Below, piece after piece: positions 57,640 to 64,000 of a DNA stretch of 64,000 nucleotides. A model generated the notes under the pieces. That model was not told where the DNA came from, did not search any database, and was given only the letters and a program-made list of their open reading frames with translations. The position numbers and the translations under genes were made by a program. How positions within the stretch are numbered: the stretch's first letter is position 1; the number at the start of each line of letters is the position of its first letter. Source of the DNA: Leptidea sinapis (Eukaryota; Arthropoda; Insecta; Lepidoptera; Pieridae); contig NC_066304.1 of assembly GCF_905404315.1 (NCBI RefSeq), positions 7,378,001 through 7,442,000 of the forward strand. Direction: 5' to 3'.

Positions 57640-57850
57640 TTTAGATAGACTTGAAAGTGAAAGATAATATACGAAAAAAATTAAGGTTGTGAGCAATCTC
57701 TATTTTGAGCACACACACTAACACAAAGTGACACACAAATCGAGAGTGTAAGATGTAGCTTGTCACACACAAACTAAAGTAATAAGCCTTATCTGTTTTC
57801 ATTGTTTGTCTAGCAGCAAGAGGCTCTGTTGTTTCACCATCTAATTATAC
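57640..57850. repeat. Interspersed repeat (see 14230)
   Basis: TAGATAGACTTGAAAG, TCTATTTTGAGCACACACAC and GATGTAGCTTGTCACACACA match the copies at 14230 and 38150. Confidence 0.55.
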
Positions 57851-59305
57851 CGAAGGCTATAAAAATATCATGCTCAGTTCCATTATGTGTCAATGACATC
57901 TAGCAAACGAATTTTGATCTTGTGACGTCGCGCCAACCTCCATGGGTGGGTTGTCTTCTAAGAGCCTCAGTGATAATCCCTACTCTTCGTTTCTGCAACA
58001 TGTCCCAACAACACAACCTTGCAAGTTCTATGGTCTTCATGACATTGGATTCATAATACAAGTGGTATAATTCAAGTTTGCATCCTGTTCATCTTATGGC
58101 TTTCTGTATACAGTATTTCAGTCAAAATATCTTTAGAGGCTGGATAGAATTCATGAGAATGATATTCTATTATAGAGGCAAACTAGGTGCTGCCTGTAAT
58201 GTCGTCCGCGTGTACATATATTTTGATGCTTATTATGTATTTAAGCATCAAAAATATTATCTGCATCTAGTGTGACAATATATAGCCTATATATTATCAC
58301 AAACTCTTGTAAATATTAAATTTTTTATAATAAGATAATTTTATAGAATTTGGTACAATTTGCAGAAGACCCAGTTGGTATTCTTTAAAAAAAAATACAA
58401 TGTACAGTTTTTACTTTGTCATAATCTCATTATTGAGTGTTTATGTCACCTGATGTTGTATGGTAATACACTGACTAAATAAATATATTAATAATCAAAT
58501 AAAATATATTACATCTGTCTAATTTAGTAAATCAAAAAGTGTCAATCCATTTCACCGCACAATACATGTCACCCAACTACCATGTTTCAAAATAACACAT
58601 TACACTTCAAATAAATCTTGCACTTGCATAAGAGATTACAGACATGCATTAGAGATTACAGACATTTGTAAGTGATAGCATGACAATTGTACTGATGTCT
58701 CTTTGTGATAGTAAGAATTCTATTTTTAAACAGCAACACATCACCACACAGAGGCAAGAAATTGAATGTTCTATCTGTAATATAAAAAAAATTAACTCTA
58801 ACATCTCACACCAGGGATCTTTTATCTTAATTTAAAAAGCCAACATGCCAAAACAGCAAATGAATACTCAAGAAACTTTTATATCTCTAATTACTTTAAC
58901 AACTTGTTATTCAAATGACCAAAACTAATACAAAACACAAACTAGACTTATGAATGTTTGATCCAATTAAATTAATATGTTACAAGCAAGTTGCTACTAA
59001 GAAATTTTTGTTTATATGATTTTAAGACGTGTTTAGCCCATTTAAGCATGAGGTTTATGTGTTTTCATAAAACAGTGTACATAATGATAATCTTCACTGA
59101 AAGCCCTATCTTGATTAGGAACTGCAATATGCCATGGTACAGTCACCTAAACTACATTATTTATAAGGTTGCCATTGACTTGATAAATTGGCTCTTTTTA
59201 CAATATAACTGACATCATTCATGACTCAAGCTCTATAAACATGATGTAAAATTATTTCACTAATGCTTTTCAAATATACATAATAGTATGTAACATCACA
59301 ATGTT
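57851..59305. other. Intergenic region between Oatp and Vps25
   Basis: The - strand 57900-58010 can be read as CCWDMLQKRRVGIITEALRR, QPTHGGWRDVTRSKF, a short open stretch of unknown origin (perhaps a LINE remnant). The rest is AT-rich. The Vps25 3' UTR should lie just left of 59306, but no AATAAA was found there on the - strand. Confidence 0.4.
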
Positions 59306-59418
59306 TTAGAAGAACTTAACACCTTGATTGTCATCAAACTCTATTAATTCACATTTGCCTTTCACTTCTAATGCTTTTAAAGCTTTGATTAGTATATTCA
59401 TGTCCAGGCCATGGAACT
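59306..59418 (-). CDS. Vps25: Vps25 exon 3
   Basis: The exon encodes the C-terminal 37 residues or so, EFHGLDMNILIKAL to GVKFF, and then a stop. The split Glu codon joins exon 2 and exon 3 correctly. The acceptor is preceded by a T-rich tract. Confidence 0.93.
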
Positions 59419-61819
59419 CTGAAAAAAATAAAAAATATATTAACTTACAAACATACACTTTTGTATAATAATTGTGTATTGAACTCAACCTCAAAAAATA
59501 TGACTACTTTATCAAAGCTGTGAAAAAGAAAGATTTGGCACCCATTTGGAAACACTTCAAATGGATGAGACAATTTACATAAGCTTCATCGAAGCTGGTA
59601 AACATAGTAGCCGCCTCACACTGAGGTAACTGCATACATATGGAGTTAAATATTTATACAAAAGTTTCTCTTATAAGGATCATGGAATGGAGAGTGTTGA
59701 ACCTTGTTCATTTTACCACCAGGAGACTGTGTGGAGAGACAGGAGACTAGCACATTCATAAGTAAATCAAAACATTTGTGTTTTACATCAAAGCTGTGTA
59801 TGCTATTAAACATGAAATACCTGTTAATAAACATACAACTTATAATATACCAGCGTATAGAAGACCTTGCAGCCCAATAATTCAGAACCTATTTTGATTT
59901 TTCAATATGTCCATTAGCTAGTAATTTAATATGCTATAATGATGATATAAATATATTGATCAAAGTATGGATCATATCAGATTCGCTGCAATCTACAGTC
60001 TTCAATAATCAAATTGGAGGCTAAAATACAAACAATTACCTTTAAGTTTTACACAATATTTTATGTAATACTAACCTTCACCTTCAGAATGGTCCCCTTC
60101 CCTCAATTCAAACAAAGTACACACTGAGTTATTCATTCCATTAGCACTTGCCCAGTTGTATATCATGTTACCCCACTCATCCAGTGAGTGCCAGTAGATT
60201 TCCCAAACTGTTTTACTTTTATCTATTGGAGCTGCTTTTCCACACTTAGCCATCTCTTCCAACACAGTCAACACCGCCTCTTGAGACAATCTTCGATTGA
60301 TTGCTGAATTATTGAATAATGGGCTGTTTTGTGACTCTCTAATGTCAATAGTTGACTTTTTTGTTGCTTTCAAGTATTCAATTATCAACTCCTGCCAGGC
60401 AGCTAACTGTTTAGATCTTGTCTCTGTATGCATTTGAATTCTGAAACAGTATTTTTTACTCTTTAGTCTTTGTCAAATTACATACTATGTAATATTTTTA
60501 ATATTAGTGAACATCTGTGATATAATTATTGTTTTGTTAATTTAAAATCTGATATCACTTTTATGAGTTTGTTTTCTGTATGAACTCGTTTCAAAAGTGT
60601 CTTAATTGGTTTAGGTTCCAAATCTGTCACAGCAATCCTGTAAGACATTGTGGAATCATCAAATGATATTGTCGGAGTTCCTGAGTATTGCTCTGTGAAT
60701 GCTATCATTATAGAGCAATCCCTGGCTATGGTTGATATCATTGCCAAGCATTCAGAAGAACAAGTTGCTAAAAAAGGTGTCCTATGTTCTTGTAGTTGAA
60801 GGTTCCAATTATGTGATTTAATTTTATCAAGGATTAAAGTTACATAATCATATTCATGTTTACTGCTCACTTTTAAGTGATCCAAAACAGGGTTTTCAGA
60901 TAATTTTTGTAAATATAATAGTTTATAAAGAAATGAATTTGGTGGTAGATTATTTTGTTCTTTACATTCATATCTGTTACTGACACTGTTTATTGGTTCA
61001 GATTCTTCCATTTTAATGTTACTTATGCCATCACTTAACAATACAGTTGCAATAAAATCTATTAATCTATTTATAGATTTAAGTTGTGTCTTACTTATTA
61101 TTGTTTGTAAATCATCAATATTTGAACTATCTGAATACACAATCTCACCATTTTTAAATACTTTAAAGTTATTTTGTGGACACAAAATTAAGCTTAATAA
61201 AGCTATTTTCATTCTTTCCCTATCCCCTGAATAAAGATTTAATGGACAGTATTGGCTTTTTCTATTAATCTCATTTTGTGTTATTTTCAAAAATTGTTTT
61301 AAGCAGTAGTAGCATTTTGAATATTTTTCTAAGCTATTGGCTAAGAATCCCTCCTTGGGTTTTATCTCAATACAATAATTCTCTAGTCCATCACTTAACA
61401 TTGTTAGATTTGGAGCTAATATTGCATACTTATTAAAGGAGACAATTTGCTGCCTGGATACAGGTCTACTTTTCATTAAATTCTCAGTCAAAACACTTAT
61501 ATCACTTGTTGATAATTCAATGATTTCTTCTTTATAAGCATGTTCACCAAAGAGCAAAGGTAACATGACAATATTAACAAAGTCGACAGACTTCTTGAAC
61601 TGATCAAAATTTTCATTTTGCTTCCCTTTCGTAAGCCTCACTACAAAATTAGTTCCAAATACTCGAATTACTACATGAGCGTTCCCTTCATTAATATATT
61701 TCCATTGCTTATTAGTTATATCCATAATAAAAAATAAGGTAATTCAACTAACAACAGGCAATAACTTACGTGAAAAAAGGAGGAAAATTATACTGCCACG
61801 GCCAGGATATTTCTGCCAT
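59306..61819 (-). CDS. Vps25: VPS25, ESCRT-II subunit (3 exons)
   Basis: VPS25 is the ESCRT-II subunit built of two winged-helix domains, which links ESCRT-II to ESCRT-III (VPS20/CHMP6) on endosomes for multivesicular body sorting. Exons on the - strand are 61819-61770, 60440-60076 and 59418-59306, with matching phases (2 and 1) and GT/AG borders. They give 175 residues; family members are usually about 175. Exon 1 gives MAEISWPWQYNFPPFFT, with the conserved PWQY..PPFFT start; the Thr codon is completed by exon 2. Exon 2 carries the conserved QLAAW, the SPLFNN block, and the second winged helix with EEWGN-like spacing (DEWGNMIYNW) and NNSVCTLFEL. Exon 3 gives EFHGLD and the C-terminal GVKFF. 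The ATG has A at -3 and G at +4. Intron 1 (1,329 nt) contains the whole IPPK coding sequence on the same strand. Confidence 0.95.
60076..60440 (-). CDS. Vps25: Vps25 exon 2
   Basis: The acceptor is ctgtttcag, directly followed by the base that completes the Thr codon from exon 1. The exon has 365 nt and covers most of both winged-helix domains. The donor is gttagt. Confidence 0.95.
60497..60502 (-). terminator. Possible poly(A) signal ATTAAA for IPPK
   Basis: An ATTAAA variant lies 24 nt after the IPPK stop and before the Vps25 exon 2 acceptor. It could end the IPPK mRNA inside the Vps25 intron. The hexamer is common by chance in AT-rich DNA. Confidence 0.3.
60526..61725 (-). CDS. Ippk: Inositol-pentakisphosphate 2-kinase (IPPK/Ipk1), intronless
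   Basis: The enzyme phosphorylates the 2-position of inositol 1,3,4,5,6-pentakisphosphate to make phytate (IP6). The single 399-residue ORF shows the family landmarks in order: EGNAHVVI near residues 14-21 (N-lobe nucleotide-binding loop), LAPNLT at about 103, CIEIKPKEGF at about 118 (conserved catalytic-core block), KCYYC at about 137-141 (cysteine pair of the zinc-binding region), YCPLNLYSGDRERM at about 159-172, FKNGEIVY, and RDCSIMIAF at about 337 with the DxxxKP-like LEPKPIK near the C-terminus. Vertebrate enzymes are longer (about 490), and the difference lies mainly in the central linker. The ATG has A at -3 and G at +4. The gene lies wholly inside Vps25 intron 1: its ATG is 44 nt after the Vps25 donor and its stop is 85 nt before the acceptor. 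The absence of introns and the lack of any tail or target duplication leave open a shared-promoter origin or an old retrocopy. The frame is fully intact. Confidence 0.94.
   Translation of the reverse strand: MDITNKQWKYINEGNAHVVIRVFGTNFVVRLTKGKQNENFDQFKKSVDFVNIVMLPLLFGEHAYKEEIIELSTSDISVLTENLMKSRPVSRQQIVSFNKYAILAPNLTMLSDGLENYCIEIKPKEGFLANSLEKYSKCYYCLKQFLKITQNEINRKSQYCPLNLYSGDRERMKIALLSLILCPQNNFKVFKNGEIVYSDSSNIDDLQTIISKTQLKSINRLIDFIATVLLSDGISNIKMEESEPINSVSNRYECKEQNNLPPNSFLYKLLYLQKLSENPVLDHLKVSSKHEYDYVTLILDKIKSHNWNLQLQEHRTPFLATCSSECLAMISTIARDCSIMIAFTEQYSGTPTISFDDSTMSYRIAVTDLEPKPIKTLLKRVHTENKLIKVISDFKLTKQ
61770..61819 (-). CDS. Vps25: Vps25 exon 1
   Basis: The exon has 50 nt: the ATG, 15 further codons and two bases of a Thr codon. 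The donor is gtaagt. If the donor is not used, the frame hits TAA immediately (61768-61766), so unspliced RNA carries a 17-codon ORF here. Confidence 0.93.
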
Positions 61820-61852
61820 TATTAACTGTGGTAAATAAAAAATTATTCGATT
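61770..61852 (-). promoter_or_regulatory. Shared 5' region of Vps25 and IPPK
   Basis: Both genes read leftwards, and the IPPK ATG is only 94 nt downstream of the Vps25 ATG, with exon 1 between them. There is hardly room for an independent IPPK promoter, so the two probably share a start region just right of 61819. No TATA or initiator could be defined. Confidence 0.4.
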
Positions 61853-62294
61853 TTGAATGAAGCCCAAGATAGAATAGATAAATCTTATCACTATGATGTC
61901 ATAGATGCTGTGTTATTAGAATTAACAATACCTATACACTGTAGTCAAGCTTATCGAAATCTACTATTATTAATTTTAATAGCACAAATGGATCCCAAAC
62001 ACATAAAATATTTTGGTAAAAATTTATCGCCTACAAGATCACAAAACAAAGCTACAATGCACAACAATATCATTGATATTGAACTTTATATAGTTAGACA
62101 CATTTTAATTAATTTCTTAATTCTTTATTTACGTGAATACGCTTCAACAAAAGTTCAATGAAATCAAAATTCACCCGACAACTGACAACTTGATAGTTGA
62201 TAACAATATTGACAACTTTGATTTTTGAAAGTTGTACTTTCAGACTGTTAGAGCAAAGAAGTAGGTACAATAATGTTCATTGAATGGCTGGTAT

Positions 62295-63194
62295 TAGAGC
62301 TGTGTCGATCACGATTGATCGAATCAAAATGATTGAATCGTGTTCCAAACACGATCGACTCGATCATCAATCTCCAAAAGATTCGATCATTTCGCGACCC
62401 GCGACTCATCGAGCGTTGAACGAAACGCAACGTAACTAACACAGACAGAAACTTTGTTTACGAACTTCACCACGCACACACACAGCGCCGCGCGCACTAT
62501 GACAACAAAATAAGTCCCAGAATATTAGTTTTAAGTATTGTTTGTTTTATTTTAATTTTATATAGAAAAAAAAATTGCTTTGTTTTGTATTATTTATTTT
62601 TAATTTAATGTTGGTGCTATTTTGCATTTATTTTGTTTTTATTTTAATTTGTGTACTTTTTGTTTTTTATGGATGAAAATAAACGTTTTTAATTTGAATG
62701 AGTTGAACTATTAGAACTATGTTTCTCTATTTCGATCGCATGCAGACAAACAGGAACTTCGATCGCTCGCTTTCACGGATCGAGTGCGCGCGCTACACCT
62801 GTAAAAACCTGTTTGATTGGGTAGATTGCGCGGCTCGCGATCGATCGAATGATTGACAGTGGATATAGCAAATGAGTTGCGCTGTGACCTACGACCCACG
62901 ACCCGCGTATGCGACCTATCTAGGTACGATCATAGTTTTCATTGTTTTGTGTATTATTTGATGTATAATGTCTAGTTGAAGATTATTTCTTAATTAAGAT
63001 TAATTCTTCTTTTTACCTTAGTTCTGATCTAAATCCGTAAGAGACCCGGGAAACGAGCTAATCACACGACTGAACCACGATCCGCGATAGAAGTATCGAA
63101 ATGATCGAGTGATCGAATCATTTTGACTCGATCACTTTGCCAATAGGTCGCGATTGACCCGGGTTGCAAAAAATTATTGATCGACACAGCTCTA
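62295..63194. mobile_element. 900-bp hAT-type element with 17-bp TIRs and 8-bp target duplication
   Basis: TSD gctggtat occurs at 62287-62294 and 63195-63202. The termini tagagctgtgtcgatca and tgatcgacacagctcta are perfect inverted repeats. Sub-terminal DNA is rich in GATCGA/TCGATC words (for example GATTGATCGAATC and GATCGAGTGATCGAATC), which could be transposase-binding repeats. No transposase frame is seen. It lies about 0.47 kb upstream of the Vps25 ATG. Confidence 0.9.
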
Positions 63195-63552
63195 GCTGGT
63201 ATGAATCATGACGTAGGTATGATTGGATTTTATAGTGACTACTGGTTTATCTATGTCAAAATGAAAAAAAAAAGATGTGTGGCACTCGGGGACTGCCGCG
63301 GTGAAGCTATTGCATAGCATTTTTTATCAACTTATGCAATTATAATTATTTATTTATTTTATTTATGCAGTATTTTTTTAAAATTAATTCTAAGAAAAGC
63401 AAACGGGAACTGAGTAAAATTTAACTTGCAAGATTTGATTACAGACAGACAACGAGACAGGTGAAACTAAATAAAATTGCTTGTCATAATAATACAAATT
63501 AAAAAAACGTGATAAAAAAATAAAGAAATTAAAAAAAATCAAGATGTACCCC

Positions 63553-63612
63553 AGGCTCGAACCTGGGACCTTCTGCACAACGAGCATTTGTGATAACTGC
63601 TGTTCCACGGCA
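63553..63612 (-). repeat. tRNA-like head of a SINE
   Basis: On the - strand TTGCCGTGGAACAGCAGT is followed 25 nt later by CCCAGGTTCGAGCCTGGGG, a T-arm-like stem with B box. No acceptor stem is seen. The flanking AT-rich tail resembles that of the element at 3030-3213. Confidence 0.5.
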
Positions 63613-63814
63613 ACTGTAAAAAGTGTGCCGAAATATCTATAAACATCTAGTAAGTAAGTGTTAGGTTATTTTTGTTACGGAATTTCTGGATTCGGTCCCC
63701 ACGCAGGCCTTGGCCCGCGATAGAAGCTATGCAATAGCTTAAAACTATTTATCTGTTATGTCAGCTGAGGCTGAAAGCTGTGTTTTTCTATTATTAATTT
63801 GCTATTTTTTTATA

Positions 63815-63984
63815 TAGATTTCACTCATCACGATATCTCTGGAACCATTAGAGCTAAAGACTTGAAATTTGGTAGGAATATTCTTTTCACCGAGTAGAGG
63901 TCAGCTAAGAACGGATTTTACGAAATTGCACCCGCAAGAGATTTTTTTTATTATGAACAGAACAACGTCTGTCGGGTCAGATAG
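63815..63984 (+). mobile_element. Helitron-like repeat, family H, short third body type
   Basis: It starts TATATAGATTTCACTCATCA and ends ACGTCTGTCGGGTCAGATAG, followed by T. The body (CGATATCTCTGGAACCATTA) differs from the other two body types while the terminus is the same. Confidence 0.65.
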
Positions 63985-64000
63985 TATACTATATAACTGT

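Noticed and set aside
61853..62161. 102-codon + strand frame divergent from Vps25
   Set aside because: It only opens with TTG; the first ATG in frame is near residue 46. It overlaps the presumed Vps25 promoter and shows no recognisable domain. It could be an exon but is not supported.
62248..62899. - strand frames rich in Arg, Ser, Asp
   Set aside because: They lie within the GATCGA-rich hAT-type element and reflect its repeated words.
1..64000. CRISPR array, bacterial operon or integrated virus
   Set aside because: No regular spacer-repeat array, no prokaryotic gene clusters and no viral structural genes were seen. The repeats are eukaryotic transposons.

Overview
The window is animal nuclear DNA and almost certainly lepidopteran (moth or butterfly). 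It is AT-rich and intron-rich, and it is packed with degraded LINEs, tRNA-derived SINEs, Helitron-like repeats that end in CTAGT, hAT-type elements and small inverted-repeat elements. Coding exons have GT-AG introns. I saw no bacterial genes, CRISPR arrays or viral genomes.

Three host genes can be read. (1) On the + strand, 11 exons from 29011 to 54892 encode an organic anion transporting polypeptide (Oatp/SLCO family). The exons join in phase without a break into 638 residues, from just after TM1 to the stop codon. The N-terminal exon or exons were not found. (2) On the - strand, three exons between 61819 and 59306 encode a complete 175-residue VPS25 (ESCRT-II). (3) Also on the - strand, an intronless 399-codon ORF (61725-60526) encodes inositol-pentakisphosphate 2-kinase (IPPK/Ipk1). 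It lies entirely inside intron 1 of VPS25 on the same strand, 44 nt after the VPS25 splice donor and 85 nt before the acceptor. This nested, possibly dicistronic locus is the most interesting biological arrangement in the window.

Layout: 1-28.9 kb is intergenic sequence or the 5' intron of the Oatp gene, filled with transposon remnants: a truncated LINE at 0.98-1.95 kb, a 1.26-kb foldback element at 3.2-4.5 kb, a LINE nested in a Helitron-like repeat at 23.2-24.8 kb, and many SINEs and LINE tails. 29.0-54.9 kb is the Oatp gene, whose introns also carry repeats. They include a 0.53-kb near-identical duplicate pair on both sides of exon 3, a second 5'-truncated LINE (45.1-46.3 kb) and a 990-bp hAT-type element with a perfect 8-bp target duplication. 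55-59.2 kb is mostly AT-rich DNA without recognisable genes. 59.3-61.8 kb is the VPS25/IPPK locus. 62.3-63.2 kb is a 900-bp hAT-type element with terminal inverted repeats and an 8-bp target duplication, just upstream of the VPS25 promoter side. The window ends in a Helitron-like repeat.

Repeat family names are assigned by pattern recognition from translated motifs and termini, not by database comparison. Superfamily labels are therefore weaker than the statement that each sequence is repeated within the window.
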